A stretch of 51,563 nt of DNA. Source: Betaproteobacteria bacterium (GTDB lineage: Bacteria; Pseudomonadota; Gammaproteobacteria; Burkholderiales; SG8-41). The notes below the pieces were generated by a model. It was given only the letters and a program-made list of their open reading frames with translations, was not told the origin of the DNA and made no database searches. The stretch is taken from positions 1-51,563 of the forward strand of contig JACPTK010000093.1 of NCBI GenBank assembly GCA_016192825.1. The letters run 5' to 3'. The position numbers were made by a program, and so were the translations under genes. Position 1 is the stretch's first letter. Every line of letters starts with the position of its first letter. Shown here one piece after another: positions 25,865-36,373 of the stretch.

Positions 25865-28800
25865 AGCGGACCCGGCACATGAAGCTCAAGGAACTGCTGA
25901 AGCTGATCGCGACCGTCCTGATGCTGGGGGCGTCGGTCGCGCTCGCCGTGTTCGACCCGGTGAACGACGACACCGACATCTTCCTCGCCAACCCGAGCAT
26001 CGCCGCGGAGCGCCCGAACGTCCTGATCATCGTCGACAACACCGCGAACTGGAACCAGGCGTTCGCCAACGAGAAGAACGCGCTGGTGCAGGTGATCAAC
26101 GGCCTGACCGATCAGTACAACGTCGGGCTGATGGTCATGAGCAAAGCGGGCTTCAAGCGCACGGGCCCGACCGGCGCGGACGGCGCGTTCGTCCGCTCTC
26201 ACGTGCGCCAGATGACCCTGGCGAACAAGGGCAGGCTGGCGACGATCATCAATAATTTCGACATCAACGACGACAAGGGCGACAACAACCTGGCGGGGAT
26301 GGCCTTGTACGAAGCCTACCTCTACTTCGCCGGGAAGAACTCGCGCGCCGGGGACGACCAGTACCCGGCCGACCACGACGGCACGCCGGACGTTAACCTG
26401 CAGAACGCGGTCCTGACTGACCCTGCCGTCCACGCGCTTCCCGGCGATGCCCCCGTCGCACCGGCAACGACCAGCTTCCCGACCGAGAACGCGCTCTACC
26501 GATCCCCGATCACGGACGGCTGCCAGCGCAATTTCGTCATTTTCATCAGCAACGGGCCGGCCAACGAGAACGCCACGCAGCGCGCCGAGCTGGAAGGCTA
26601 CCTCGGGACGCTCACCGGCGTCGTGCCGCCGGCCGTGATCACCATCACCCCCAACGGCCAGCAGGCCAACTGGGCGGACGAAACGGCGAAGTTCATGGCC
26701 AACGCCGACGTGTTCGCCACCAGCGCCGGCGTTCCCAACAGCGACGGGGTGCAGAACGTCTACACCTACGTCGTCGAAGTGGACCCCAGTGCGACCGGCC
26801 AGGGGCCGGACATGACGGCGCTCATGAAGAGCACCGCGGCCAACGGCAAGGGGAAGTACTTCGGCGTCACCAGCGGCGCCTCGGGCACCGCCATCGTGGA
26901 CGCGCTGAACGCAATCTTCACCGAGGTGCAGGCGGTGAACAGCGTGTTCGCCTCGACCACGCTGCCGGTGTCGGTCAACGTGCGCGGCACCAACCTCAAC
27001 CAGGTCTACATCGGCGTGTTCCGGCCCGATCCCAACAAGTCGCCGCGCTGGCCCGGCAACCTCAAGATGTACAACCTGGCGCTCAACACCGCGACCAACA
27101 CGGTGTTCCTCGCCGACGCGTCGAACGGCCCGCCGCCTGCGGTCGGCAACCAGGCGGAGAACAGCACCACCGGCTTCATCTCCCAGAGCTCGCCCAGCTT
27201 CTGGACCGTGGGCTCGGCTTTCTGGGGATTCCGCGACGCGAGCCAGAACGGGCCGGGCGGCGCGTCGGACCTGCCGGACGGCGACCTGGTGGAAAAAGGC
27301 GGCGCCGCCGAGCAGTTGCGCATCGCCTTCGCCGGCGCCGAATCGTCGAGCCCGGGGCGCAACCTGTACACCTGCACCACCGGCCTGGTGAACGGCGTCA
27401 ACAAGGATTGCGCCCCCAGCAGCGGCTTCCAGTTGTCGAACACGCCGTTCTCGACCCTCAACGACGAGATCAACGCGGCCTCGCTCCAGCTCGACACGCG
27501 CTTCGTCTCGCCGCTGACCGGCTTCGAGACCAAGCCGGTCGCCGCGCTCACCGACCGGAGGCAGGCGACGCTCAACAACTCGAATCCGGGCGCCGTGGTC
27601 AACGTCTCCACGATGACCAACTCCGCCACCACGCGGACCATCACCAACCTGACGACCGCCACGTCCAAGGTCATCACCACCCTGACCTCCGACGTTCAGG
27701 GCACCCAGACGCGCACGATCACCTCGATCGTCAAGCTGAGCGGGAACACCTGGACCGTGCAGGCCGCCGGCACGCTCCCGAGCTCGTACGTGGTCAACGC
27801 CAGCGTCACCTTCACCGGGTTCGCGAACGCCAACTGGAACAACGTTACGCTCACCATCAATGCCGTGAACGCGGGAGCCAACACTTTCGAGATCAGCCGC
27901 ACCGGCAACCCCGGCAGCGCCGCCGCCGGAAATTCGGGGGTACCGGCAGTCACCCCGTCCACCACGGCGTTCGCCACGCTCGGCGCCCACGGTTACGCCA
28001 CCGGCGACGTGCTCACGATCACGGGCGCCTCGCCCATTGAATACAACGTTTCCAACGTCTCGATCTTCGTGACTGACGCCGATCACTTCCAATACACCAT
28101 GCTGAGCGCGCCCGGCTCCACGGGCAACGCCACGGGCACGATCACCGCGTCGGGCAACACGACGACCGCCACCGCCACCACCTCCGCGGCGCACGGCTTC
28201 GCGAACGGCGACACCGTGCTCATTTCCGGCGCGAGCGACCCGGCCTACAACGGATCGAAGACCATCACCTGCGCGCCCGCCCCGGCGTGCACCGGCGCGA
28301 CCACGTTCACCTACTCCGTCGGCGCGACGCCGATCGGCCCGAACACGGCCTCGCCAGTCTATGCCGTCAAGTCGGCGGTGGGCGGCAGTACCCTCGTCAC
28401 CGTGACCACGACGGCGCCGCACGGGTTCTTCGACGGCGACGTCGTGGTGATCGCCGGCTCCGACGTCCAGGGATACAACGGGACCTGGAGGATCCGGTGT
28501 CCCGGCGGCTGCATCCCGCTGCCGCCCGTGCCGCCGGCGCTGCCGACCGCGCCCACGGTGTTCACCTTCGACACCGCCACCGACAACGTGGCGCCGACGG
28601 CGGCCATCGCGACCGCGCTGCCGGCCAACAACAGCGCGACGGTGACGGCCACGCTCGCGGGCGCGACCATCTCGACAGTGACGGCGACCGTGACCAACCA
28701 CGGCTACACCGCGGGCGGCCAGGTGGTGATCGAGAGCATCAGCACGCCGGCCGACACCGTCCACCCGGGCACCTATACGGTGAGCTCCGTGGTCGACGCC

Positions 28801-31110
28801 AATACCTTCAAGTACTCGACGACCACCGCGCTGACGTCGCCCGTGGGCTTCTTTACCGCGCGCCCGCCGGACGCGAGCTCGCGGGCAATCGCGACAGTGA
28901 CCACGCACGGCTACGCCGCCGCCCAGCAGGTCGTGATCAGCAACGCCAATCCGGCGGCCTACAACGGCACCAAGACGATCAGCCGGGTGGTGGACGCGGA
29001 CACCTTCGAGTACGCCATCACATCCGCTCCAGGGCCGAACACCGGCTCCGGAACGACCTCCTCGCTCAAGACCACGCTCGCGCGCGCGACCGCGGTCGGT
29101 CACGGCTTCCCCAACGGCAGCACGGTCACGATCGCCGGCGCGACGCCGAGCGTCTTCAACGGCGCGAAGGTCATCACCGTGGTTGACGCCAACAACTTCA
29201 CTTACACGATCGCCTCGCCGGAAGGCGATGCCTCGGGCACCATCACGGCGGCGCAGGCGACCGGGGCGAGCGCCGAGCGCGACCTGATCATCCGCTGGGT
29301 GCGCGGCGAGGACAACTTCCAGGACGAGAACGCGAACCTCTCGGGCTCCGACATCCGCGCCTCGGTGCACGGCGACGTGCTGCATTCGCGCCCGGCGGTG
29401 GTGAACTACAACCGCTTCACCGGCTCGGACGACGACGTCTTCATCTTCTACGGCGGCAACGACGGCGTGTTCCACGCGGTCAAGGGCGGCTACAGCACCC
29501 CCTCGGGCTTCACCCCGTCGGGCCTGGCGCCGGGCAACGAAGCCTGGGGTTTCATCGCGAGCGAGTTCTTCGGCAATTTCAAGCGCCTGCGCAACAACTC
29601 GCCGGCGATCTCGAGCGCGTTCAAGCGGCCGTACTTCATGGACGGGCCGATCGGCGTCTACACGTCGGATGCGTGCTGCCTGGCGGACAACAGCCCCGGG
29701 CCCAATGGCAAGCTCGGCGACACCGGGGACGTCGTCAACCTCTACGTCGCGAACCGCCGCGGCGGGCGCTTCATCTACGCGCTCGACGTGAACAACCCGG
29801 TCGATCCCAAGTTCCTGTGGAAGATCCGGAACGACACGGAACAGCCCGCCGGCAGCGGCCTGTTCCCGTTCGCGGAGCTGGGGCAGACCTGGTCGCAGCC
29901 CACCGTCGTCACCGGCCTCGCCGGCCTGTCGGTCCCGGTGCTGGTATTCGGCGCGGGCTATGACTCGACCGTGGAGGACATCGATCCGTCCACGTTAACC
30001 AGCGTCGACACCAACACCGACGGGGCCGCCACGAACGGCTCGGTGACGAATGCGTCGGGCACGTTCAACCGGACCATGGGCCGCGGCATCTTCGTCGTCA
30101 ACGCGACGACCGGCGCGCTGATCTGGAGCGCGGGCCGCACCGGCAGTGGCGCGACCAAGGAAGTGCCGGGCATGATCTACGCGATCCCGTCGGACGTCAC
30201 CGTGGTGCGGAACGAAACCACCGGCATCCCCAACCGCGCCTACGTCGGCGACACCGGCGGCAACATGTGGCGGATCGACTTCAAGTCCGATGGGACCCTC
30301 GCCAGCCCGAACCTCGCCCTCACCACCGTCACCAAGCTGGCGTCGGTCGCCGACCAGTCCACCGTGGCCGGGCGGCGCAAGTTCCTGTTCCCGCCCGACG
30401 TCGTCGGGCAGACCAACCCCAAGTTCGACGCGGTGCTGGTCGGCTCCGGCGACCGCGAGCACCCGTTCGACACGGTGGTGACGAACCGCTTCTACATGTT
30501 CAAGGACTTCGGCGGCGACGCCGGGGCCGTGACCGGCGCCACGGGCTGCGACCCGACGATCACGGAGGCCGCGTTCGACACCACGCTGTGCGCCCCTCCC
30601 GCTACGACCACCATCGCGGGAATGTCCGACCTCACCTCGAACTGCCTGCAGGACGCCGCGGGCTGCCTGGCGAGCGAAACGCAGTCCGCGGTCTCGACCA
30701 AGCTCGGCACCGACCGCGGCTGGTTCATCACGCTCCTCCCCGGCGAGAAAGTGGTCGGCAACGCGGTCTCGATCGGCGGCACCACCTTCTTCAACACCAA
30801 CCAGCCCTCCGCCACCGCGGGCGGCGGCACCTGCGGCAGCAACCTTGGCGTCGCGCGGCAGTACCAGGTCAATTCGTCCGATGCCACCGCGACCGCCGAC
30901 CTGAACGCGGTCGGCGGCCTGACCGGCGCCGACCGCTCGCTGATTCACGCGGGCGGCGGCTACCTGCCCTCGCCGGTGCACGTCGTGGTCATGCTCGGCG
31001 GCAGGCCGGTGGAGGCGGTCATCTCGGGCATCCAGGTGAGCACGCCCGCCGGCGCCACGCTCTCGGCGCGGCTGAGGAAATTCTGGTACAAGGAAATCGA
31101 CCCGAAGTAG
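25861..31110 (+). CDS. pilY1: Type IV pilus tip-associated adhesin PilY1 with inserted repeats
   Basis: A 1749-residue PilY1/PilC-type protein, much longer than the roughly 1160 residues usual in Pseudomonas. A signal peptide (...VLMLGASVALA) is followed by a von Willebrand A-like domain (about 50–370) starting NVLIIVDNTANW, where the MIDAS is degenerate (DNTAN instead of DxSxS). The C-terminal propeller (about 1140–1700) begins RDLIIRWVRGEDNFQDEN and includes HSRPAVVNY, FYGGNDGVFHAVKGG and a Ca-loop-like DTNTDGAATNGS. Between them (about 580–1137) lie at least six repeats of the form HGF-GD-V-I-GA-P-YNG--TI-VVDA-TF-Y. GTG 25861 overlaps pilX; ATG 25879 is an alternative start that keeps the signal peptide. 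It promotes pilus extension and adhesion. Confidence 0.9.
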   Translation: MKRTRHMKLKELLKLIATVLMLGASVALAVFDPVNDDTDIFLANPSIAAERPNVLIIVDNTANWNQAFANEKNALVQVINGLTDQYNVGLMVMSKAGFKRTGPTGADGAFVRSHVRQMTLANKGRLATIINNFDINDDKGDNNLAGMALYEAYLYFAGKNSRAGDDQYPADHDGTPDVNLQNAVLTDPAVHALPGDAPVAPATTSFPTENALYRSPITDGCQRNFVIFISNGPANENATQRAELEGYLGTLTGVVPPAVITITPNGQQANWADETAKFMANADVFATSAGVPNSDGVQNVYTYVVEVDPSATGQGPDMTALMKSTAANGKGKYFGVTSGASGTAIVDALNAIFTEVQAVNSVFASTTLPVSVNVRGTNLNQVYIGVFRPDPNKSPRWPGNLKMYNLALNTATNTVFLADASNGPPPAVGNQAENSTTGFISQSSPSFWTVGSAFWGFRDASQNGPGGASDLPDGDLVEKGGAAEQLRIAFAGAESSSPGRNLYTCTTGLVNGVNKDCAPSSGFQLSNTPFSTLNDEINAASLQLDTRFVSPLTGFETKPVAALTDRRQATLNNSNPGAVVNVSTMTNSATTRTITNLTTATSKVITTLTSDVQGTQTRTITSIVKLSGNTWTVQAAGTLPSSYVVNASVTFTGFANANWNNVTLTINAVNAGANTFEISRTGNPGSAAAGNSGVPAVTPSTTAFATLGAHGYATGDVLTITGASPIEYNVSNVSIFVTDADHFQYTMLSAPGSTGNATGTITASGNTTTATATTSAAHGFANGDTVLISGASDPAYNGSKTITCAPAPACTGATTFTYSVGATPIGPNTASPVYAVKSAVGGSTLVTVTTTAPHGFFDGDVVVIAGSDVQGYNGTWRIRCPGGCIPLPPVPPALPTAPTVFTFDTATDNVAPTAAIATALPANNSATVTATLAGATISTVTATVTNHGYTAGGQVVIESISTPADTVHPGTYTVSSVVDANTFKYSTTTALTSPVGFFTARPPDASSRAIATVTTHGYAAAQQVVISNANPAAYNGTKTISRVVDADTFEYAITSAPGPNTGSGTTSSLKTTLARATAVGHGFPNGSTVTIAGATPSVFNGAKVITVVDANNFTYTIASPEGDASGTITAAQATGASAERDLIIRWVRGEDNFQDENANLSGSDIRASVHGDVLHSRPAVVNYNRFTGSDDDVFIFYGGNDGVFHAVKGGYSTPSGFTPSGLAPGNEAWGFIASEFFGNFKRLRNNSPAISSAFKRPYFMDGPIGVYTSDACCLADNSPGPNGKLGDTGDVVNLYVANRRGGRFIYALDVNNPVDPKFLWKIRNDTEQPAGSGLFPFAELGQTWSQPTVVTGLAGLSVPVLVFGAGYDSTVEDIDPSTLTSVDTNTDGAATNGSVTNASGTFNRTMGRGIFVVNATTGALIWSAGRTGSGATKEVPGMIYAIPSDVTVVRNETTGIPNRAYVGDTGGNMWRIDFKSDGTLASPNLALTTVTKLASVADQSTVAGRRKFLFPPDVVGQTNPKFDAVLVGSGDREHPFDTVVTNRFYMFKDFGGDAGAVTGATGCDPTITEAAFDTTLCAPPATTTIAGMSDLTSNCLQDAAGCLASETQSAVSTKLGTDRGWFITLLPGEKVVGNAVSIGGTTFFNTNQPSATAGGGTCGSNLGVARQYQVNSSDATATADLNAVGGLTGADRSLIHAGGGYLPSPVHVVVMLGGRPVEAVISGIQVSTPAGATLSARLRKFWYKEIDPK
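27955..29270 (+). repeat. Six-unit repeat insertion in PilY1
   Basis: Units centre on HGYATGDVLTITGASPIEYN, HGFANGDTVLISGASDPAYNG, HGFFDGDVVVIAGSDVQGYNG, HGYTAGGQVVIESIS, HGYAAAQQVVISNANPAAYNG and HGFPNGSTVTIAGATPSVFNG. Most are followed by VxDAxTFxY. A diverged unit may precede at 27600–27950. The motif resembles small beta modules seen in phage tail and adhesin proteins; I cannot confirm the family by search. Confidence 0.75.
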
Positions 31111-31140
31111 CCCACCGGCACGGGCGCGCCGCCCCGCACC

Positions 31141-31794
31141 ATGGTCCCATCGCTCACGCTGCTCTCGCCGGGTGAGATTCCACGGCCGACCCGCCGCCTG
31201 ATCCTCGGGCTGGCGTTCTCGCTGGCGGCCCACGCCGCATTGATGGCGGGCTTGCGGCCGATGGCGCCCGTTGACGCGCTGCCCACGCCCCGCGCGCCGC
31301 TGCGGGTCGAAATCAGTCGCGTTGCGCCCGAGGCGGGCGTGCTGCTGGCGAGCCCGGCTGCTCCCGATCGACCGGCGGACGCCGCCGCGGCGCCCGCCGC
31401 GACCGTGAAGGCCGAGCCGGCCCCGCCCCCGAAAACCGCCGTCGCGCCGGCAACCGGCCTCGAACTCAGGATCCCGCTCGACGAGTACTACACGGCGCGC
31501 GAGCTGGACGTGCGCGCGGAACCGCTGAACGACGTCGATCTCGTCTACCCGCGGCTCGCCTACCAGAGCCGCGTCCGGGGCAAGGTGACGCTGCGCATCC
31601 TCATCAACGAGCGCGGCGGCCTCGACGGGGTCTCGGTGCTGGCTGCCGAGCCGCGCGGCTTGTTCGAGGAAGCGGCGCTGACGGCCACCCGCGCGCTGCA
31701 ATTCTCGCCGGCGCTGAAGCACGGGCGCAGGGTCAAGAGCCAAAAGACGATAGAAGTGGCTTTCGACCCTTACGAGAACATCCACATCCCCTAG
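31141..31794 (+). CDS. TonB-like energy-transducing protein
   Basis: A 217-residue protein with an N-terminal membrane anchor (RRLILGLAFSLAAHAALMAGL, about 19–39) and an Ala/Pro-rich periplasmic linker (about 45–105). The C-terminal TonB domain is YPRLAYQSRVRGKVTLRILINERGGLDGVSVL...FEEAALTATRALQFSPALKHGRRVKSQKTIEVAFDP. TonB proteins couple the proton gradient, through ExbBD, to outer-membrane receptors. No exbBD or receptor is near. It starts 30 bp after pilY1, so it may be co-transcribed; a pilus-linked role would be unusual and is only inferred. The TAG stop lies in a CTAG opening a palindromic repeat. Confidence 0.8.
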   Translation: MVPSLTLLSPGEIPRPTRRLILGLAFSLAAHAALMAGLRPMAPVDALPTPRAPLRVEISRVAPEAGVLLASPAAPDRPADAAAAPAATVKAEPAPPPKTAVAPATGLELRIPLDEYYTARELDVRAEPLNDVDLVYPRLAYQSRVRGKVTLRILINERGGLDGVSVLAAEPRGLFEEAALTATRALQFSPALKHGRRVKSQKTIEVAFDPYENIHIP

Positions 31795-31826
31795 AATTTT
31801 GTCGGACGATGAGCCGACAAAATCCT
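31791..31826. repeat. TGTCGG palindrome variant on the tonB-like stop codon
   Basis: CTAGAATTTTGTCGG and CCGACAAAATCCT (arms 31796–31805 and 31814–31823). The leading CTAG contains the stop codon of the tonB-like gene. Confidence 0.75.
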
Positions 31827-31916
31827 GAATGGGCGATGGACTGGCTTGCCCCGCGCCAGGACTGACGCGCGCAGGTCGGGGTGGGAAAGATCGCGATCCT
31901 GATTCCGGACGCTATA

Positions 31917-31950
31917 AGGAATTTGTCGGGGCGGGTCCCGACAAATTCCT
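31917..31950. repeat. TGTCGG palindrome, type B variant, at the ispH stop
   Basis: AGGAATTTGTCGGG and CCCGACAAATTCCT are perfect 14-bp arms. The outer base touches the ispH TGA (31950–31952). Confidence 0.8.
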
Positions 31951-32870
31951 CAGGAGAGGCCCTTCGGCAGCGGAAAGGTGACCCGCTCCTCGATGCCGTC
32001 GAGCTGGCCGACGCGTTCCGCGCCCAGCGTCTTCAGGCGCTCGACCACGTCCAGGACCAGCACCTCGGGCGCCGACGCGCCGGCGGTCACCCCGACCACG
32101 CCCTGCTTCGAGACCCACCGCGGGTCGAGCTCGGAGGCATTGTCCACCATGTAGGCGGCGACGCCCTGGTTCTCGGCCACCTCGCGCAGCCGGTTCGAGT
32201 TCGAGCTGTTGGGCGAGCCCACCACGATCACGACGTCGCAGCGCCGGGCGAGCGCCTTCACCGCGTCCTGGCGGTTCTGCGTCGCGTAGCAGATGTCGTC
32301 CTTCTTGGGGCCGACGATGGCGGGAAAGCGCGCCTTCAGCGCGTTGATGGTCTGCTGCGCGTCGTCCACCGACAGCGTGGTCTGGGTCACGAACGCGAGA
32401 TTGTCCTCGTCCCTCACCCGCAGCCGCGCGACGTCTTCCGGCCGCTCCACCAGGTACATGCCGCCCGCGCTCTGTCCCATGGTGCCCTCGACCTCGGGAT
32501 GCCCCCGGTGGCCGATCATGACGATCTCGCGGCCGTGCTCGCGCATCTTGGCAGCCTCGACGTGCACCTTGGTCACCAGCGGGCAGGTCGCGTCGAACAC
32601 CCTGAGCCGGCGCGCCTTGGCTTGGCACCGCACCGCCTGCGACACGCCGTGGGCGCTGAAGATGACGGTCGCGCCCTCCGGCACCTCGCTCAGGTCCTCG
32701 ACGAACACCGCCCCCTTCGCCCCGAGGTCGGCGACCACGAACTTGTTGTGCACCACCTCGTGGCGCACGTAGATCGGCGCGCCGTGAAGCGCGAGCGCGC
32801 GCTCGACGATCTCGATCGCGCGGTCGACGCCGGCGCAGAAGCCGCGGGGATTGGCGAGCAGGACTTCCAT
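31950..32870 (-). CDS. ispH: 4-hydroxy-3-methylbut-2-enyl diphosphate reductase
   Basis: The 306-residue last enzyme of the MEP isoprenoid pathway reduces HMBPP to IPP and DMAPP with a 4Fe-4S cluster. The three cluster cysteines are Cys12 ([10 protein letters not shown]), Cys96 ([11 protein letters not shown]) and Cys194 ([11 protein letters not shown]). [10 protein letters not shown] and SAHGVSQAV supply substrate-binding histidines. It is last in the minus-strand cluster ribF–ileS–lspA–ispH, a conserved proteobacterial order. A palindromic repeat abuts its stop codon. Confidence 0.96.
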   Translation of the reverse strand: MEVLLANPRGFCAGVDRAIEIVERALALHGAPIYVRHEVVHNKFVVADLGAKGAVFVEDLSEVPEGATVIFSAHGVSQAVRCQAKARRLRVFDATCPLVTKVHVEAAKMREHGREIVMIGHRGHPEVEGTMGQSAGGMYLVERPEDVARLRVRDEDNLAFVTQTTLSVDDAQQTINALKARFPAIVGPKKDDICYATQNRQDAVKALARRCDVVIVVGSPNSSNSNRLREVAENQGVAAYMVDNASELDPRWVSKQGVVGVTAGASAPEVLVLDVVERLKTLGAERVGQLDGIEERVTFPLPKGLS

Positions 32871-32887
32871 GCTCTGATTATAACTTC

Positions 32888-32988
32888 AACCGCAAAGGCG
32901 CAAAGACGCAAAGATTACGCAAAGAAACCAGGGAATTCATCATGTTCATCCTTCGCGCCTCCTTTGCGCCTTCGCGTCTTTGCGGTTA
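32888..32988. repeat. AACCGCAAAGGCGCAAAGACGC inverted pair
   Basis: Imperfect arms AACCGCAAAGGCGCAAAGACG (32888–32908) and the complement near 32961–32987 (CTTTGCGCC..CGTCTTTGCGGTT) bracket about 50 bp between ispH and lspA. The outer end runs into the lspA TAA. This sequence type recurs in many environmental bacterial genomes, from general recollection. Confidence 0.7.
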
Positions 32989-33453
32989 GTCTTTCACGCT
33001 TGGCCGCGGGCGCAGTGCGTCCCAGATCAGCAGCGCCGCCCCGCAGGTGATGGCGGAGTCCGCCACGTTGAACGCCGGCCAGTGATAGCCCCACGCGTGG
33101 ACGTCGAGGAAATCGATCACGGCGCCGACCAGAATGCGGTCGATGACGTTGCCGACCGCGCCGGCGAGCACCAGCGCGAGCGCAGCGGAGAACAGCCGCT
33201 CGTTCGGGTAGCGGCGCAGTAGGTACACGATCCACGCCGAGGCGACGAGCGCGAGCGCGATGAACAGCCCGCGCTGCCAGCCGGCCGCGTCCGACAGGAA
33301 GCTGAAGGCGGCGCCGGCGTTGTAGACCAGGACCAGGTTGAGGAACGGCGTCACCGCGACGGCCTGGTTCGCGGCGAGATACTGGACGGCGGCGTACTTG
33401 GCGAGCTGGTCCGCCGCCACGATCGCCGCCGCAAGGGCGAGCCACTTCGCCAT
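32986..33453 (-). CDS. lspA: Lipoprotein signal peptidase (signal peptidase II)
   Basis: A 155-residue inner-membrane aspartyl protease that cleaves prolipoprotein signal peptides after lipidation. Four hydrophobic segments are visible. The catalytic aspartates are Asp105 in GNVIDR and Asp132 in FNVADS, with VYNAGAAFSFL (43–53) as the conserved substrate motif. The ATG is one base downstream of the ileS stop, so the two are translated together. Confidence 0.96.
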   Translation of the reverse strand: MAKWLALAAAIVAADQLAKYAAVQYLAANQAVAVTPFLNLVLVYNAGAAFSFLSDAAGWQRGLFIALALVASAWIVYLLRRYPNERLFSAALALVLAGAVGNVIDRILVGAVIDFLDVHAWGYHWPAFNVADSAITCGAALLIWDALRPRPSVKD

Positions 33454-33454
33454 G

Positions 33455-36331
33455 TCACGCGTGCAGGCGCGGCTCGCCGGCCCCGAACAGGTTCGCGACG
33501 CAGCGCCCGCACAGGCCCGGATGCTCCGCCTGCGCGTCCACGTCCGCCCGGTAATGCCAGCAGCGATCGCATTTCTTGTGCGGGCTCGGCGTGACCCGGA
33601 TGGCGACGTTCGCCAGCGCCGTGGCCTTCGCGTCCGCGGGCGCCTCCCCGGCCACGTCGGCGCGGGAGGTGATGAACACGAACCTCAGGTCGTCGTCGAA
33701 CGACCTGAGAAACTCGCGTCCCTCGCCGTCGGCGTAGAGATCGACCTCGCCGGCAAGCGACGAGCCGATCTGCCCCGCCACCCGCAGCGCCTCGAGCTGC
33801 TTCAGGACGTCGGAGCGCAGCGCGCGCAGCCGCCCCCAGCGGTCGCGCAGCGCATCCGCGTCGCGCGGCAGCCGGAATTCGTACCAGGTCTGCTCGAACA
33901 CGCTCGCCTCGCCCCCCGCCAGCACCTCCCAGGCCTCCTGCGCCGTGAACGAGAGGATGGGCGCGAGCAGGCGGATCAGCGACTGCGTGATGTGATAGAG
34001 CGCGTTCTGGGCCGAGCGCCGCGCGCGCGAGCCGGCGGGCGCGGTGTAGAGGCGGTCCTTGAGGATGTCGAGGTAGAAGCCGCCGAGATCCTCCGAGCAG
34101 AAGGTCTGCAGCCTGTGCGCGACGAGGTGGAACTCGTAGGCGCCGTAATGGCCCTGTGACGCGGGCTGCGCGGCGCCAAGCTCGGAAGGCACCAGGCCCG
34201 CCTGCAGGTCCCGGGTCATCACCCAGGCATAGCGATCGATCTCCAGCCATTCGTCCACCGGCAGCATGTCCCGCGTCACGTCGAAGTCGGCGACGTTCGC
34301 GAGCAGAAAGCGCATCGTGTTCCGGATGCGGCGGTAGGACTCGACCACCCGCTTCAGGATCTCGCGCGAGATGGAAAGCTCGCCGGAATAGTCGGTCGAA
34401 GCCACCCACAGGCGCAGGATGTCGGCGCCGAGCGCGTCCATGACCTCCTGCGGCGCGATGACGTTGCCCCGCGACTTGCTCATCTTGCGCCCTTCCCCGT
34501 CCACCACGAAGCCGTGAGTGAGGAGCCCCCGGTACGGCGGCGCGCCGTCCATCATGGAGGCGACCAGCAGCGAGGAATGGAACCAGCCGCGGTGCTGGTC
34601 GGAGCCTTCGAGGTAGAGGTCGGCGGGAAACCCGGTCTCGGACGAATGCGAGCCGCGCATGACCGTGAAATGGGTCGAGCCCGAATCGAACCAGACGTCG
34701 AGCGTGTCCTTCACCTTCTCGTAGCGCGCCGCGTCGTCGCCGAGCAACTCCTCCGCCTCCAGCGACTGCCAAGCCTCGATGCCGCCCTGCTCGATGCGCT
34801 TGGCGACCTGCTCGAGGAGATCGAGCGCGCGCGGGTGCAGCGCGCCGCTCTCGCGGTGGATGAAGAACGGCATCGGCACGCCCCACTGGCGCTGGCGCGA
34901 CAGCGTCCAGTCGGGGCGATTGGCGATCATGCCGTGCAGCCGTGCCTTGCCCCAGTCCGGGTAGAACTGCGTCGCCTCGACCCCGCGCAACGCGGTCGCA
35001 CGCAGCGGCTCGGCCGGCTTCGCGCCGTTATAGCCAGGCACCTCATCCATGCCGGCGAACCATTGCACCGTGGCGCGCAGGATGACCGGCGTCTTGTGGC
35101 GCCAGCAGTGCATGTAGCTGTGCACGTAATTCGCGTCCTTCGCGAACAGGACTCCGCGCTCCTCCAGGGTGCGCACGATGGCGGGATTGGCTTTCCAAAT
35201 CATCATCCCGCCAAAGATCGCAAGTCCGGGCGCGAATTTGCCGTCGCCCATCACCGGCGTGAGGATCTCCTCGTCCTTCATGCCGTAGCGGCGGCAGGAT
35301 TCGAAGTCTTCCACGCCGTAGGCCGGGGCCGAGTGCACGATGCCCGTGCCGGTGTCGAGCGTGACGTAGTCGCCGAGGTAAACCGGCGCCAGGCGGTCGT
35401 AGAACGGGTGCCTGAAGCGGATGCCCTCGAGCGCGCCGCCCTGGCATTCACCCAGCACTTCCCCCGCGTCGAGCTTGAACCGCGCCAGGCACGCCTCGCG
35501 CAGATCGGCGGCGAGGATCAGCAATCCCCGGCCGGTCCGTACCAGCTGGTAGGCGACCCCGGGATGCACGTTGAGCGCCTGGTTGCCGGGCAGCGTCCAC
35601 GGCGTCGTGGTCCAGATGACCGCGTGAACGGGGCGCTCCGGGAGTTCGCTCAGCCCAAACGCCCCCTTGAGCTTTCCCCGATCCCCGTCAAACAGTTCAA
35701 AACCGACATCGATGGCGATGTCGGTTCGATCCTCGTACTCGACCTCCGCCTCGGCCAGCGCCGAGCCGCAGTCGAAGCACCAGTTCACGGGCTTCAGGCC
35801 GCGGTAGACGTAGCCCTTCTTCAGCAACGCGCCGAGCACCCTGATCTCGTCGGCCTCGTTGCGGTGGGCCATGGTGAGGTAAGGGCGGTCCCAGTCGCCC
35901 AGCACGCCGAGCCGGATGAAGTCCCGCTTCTGGCGCTCGATCTGCTCGGCCGCGTAGGCGCGGCACAGCCGCTGCGTCTCCTTCGTCGGCAGGTTCTTGC
36001 CGTGCTCCTTCTCGATCTGCACCTCGATCGGCATGCCGTGGCAATCCCAGCCCGGCACGTACGGCGCGTCGAACCCGGACAGCGTCTTGCTCTTGACGAT
36101 GATGTCCTTGAGGATCTTGTTGACCGCGTGGCCGATGTGGATGTCGCCGTTGGCGTACGGCGGGCCGTCGTGCAGCACGAAGCGCCGCGCGCCGCGGCGC
36201 GCGGCGCGGATGCGCTGGTAGAGCTTGCGCGCCCGCCAGCTCTCCAGCATCAGCGGCTCGCGCTTCGCGAGGTCGCCGCGCATCGGAAACGTCGTGTCGG
36301 GCAGGTTGAGGGTTTTTTTGTAATCAGCCAT
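33455..36331 (-). CDS. ileS: Isoleucyl-tRNA synthetase
   Basis: The 958-residue class I synthetase charges tRNA-Ile. The HIGH motif is in [20 protein letters not shown] and the KMSKS motif in [19 protein letters not shown]. The editing domain lies between them ([17 protein letters not shown]). The C-terminal zinc site has four cysteines, [27 protein letters not shown] 36331 ([26 protein letters not shown]) is the normal start; an in-frame upstream extension lacks homology. It sits between ribF and lspA. Confidence 0.97.
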   Translation of the reverse strand: MADYKKTLNLPDTTFPMRGDLAKREPLMLESWRARKLYQRIRAARRGARRFVLHDGPPYANGDIHIGHAVNKILKDIIVKSKTLSGFDAPYVPGWDCHGMPIEVQIEKEHGKNLPTKETQRLCRAYAAEQIERQKRDFIRLGVLGDWDRPYLTMAHRNEADEIRVLGALLKKGYVYRGLKPVNWCFDCGSALAEAEVEYEDRTDIAIDVGFELFDGDRGKLKGAFGLSELPERPVHAVIWTTTPWTLPGNQALNVHPGVAYQLVRTGRGLLILAADLREACLARFKLDAGEVLGECQGGALEGIRFRHPFYDRLAPVYLGDYVTLDTGTGIVHSAPAYGVEDFESCRRYGMKDEEILTPVMGDGKFAPGLAIFGGMMIWKANPAIVRTLEERGVLFAKDANYVHSYMHCWRHKTPVILRATVQWFAGMDEVPGYNGAKPAEPLRATALRGVEATQFYPDWGKARLHGMIANRPDWTLSRQRQWGVPMPFFIHRESGALHPRALDLLEQVAKRIEQGGIEAWQSLEAEELLGDDAARYEKVKDTLDVWFDSGSTHFTVMRGSHSSETGFPADLYLEGSDQHRGWFHSSLLVASMMDGAPPYRGLLTHGFVVDGEGRKMSKSRGNVIAPQEVMDALGADILRLWVASTDYSGELSISREILKRVVESYRRIRNTMRFLLANVADFDVTRDMLPVDEWLEIDRYAWVMTRDLQAGLVPSELGAAQPASQGHYGAYEFHLVAHRLQTFCSEDLGGFYLDILKDRLYTAPAGSRARRSAQNALYHITQSLIRLLAPILSFTAQEAWEVLAGGEASVFEQTWYEFRLPRDADALRDRWGRLRALRSDVLKQLEALRVAGQIGSSLAGEVDLYADGEGREFLRSFDDDLRFVFITSRADVAGEAPADAKATALANVAIRVTPSPHKKCDRCWHYRADVDAQAEHPGLCGRCVANLFGAGEPRLHA

Positions 36332-36373
36332 GCAGCGATAAGCCGTAAGCGGTAAGCCGTCAATCAATACCGG

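Noticed and set aside
25777-29475. 1232-codon antisense frame opposite pilX/pilY1
   Set aside because: Composition is Arg/Val/Gly-rich with no domain, while the plus strand encodes a clear PilY1.
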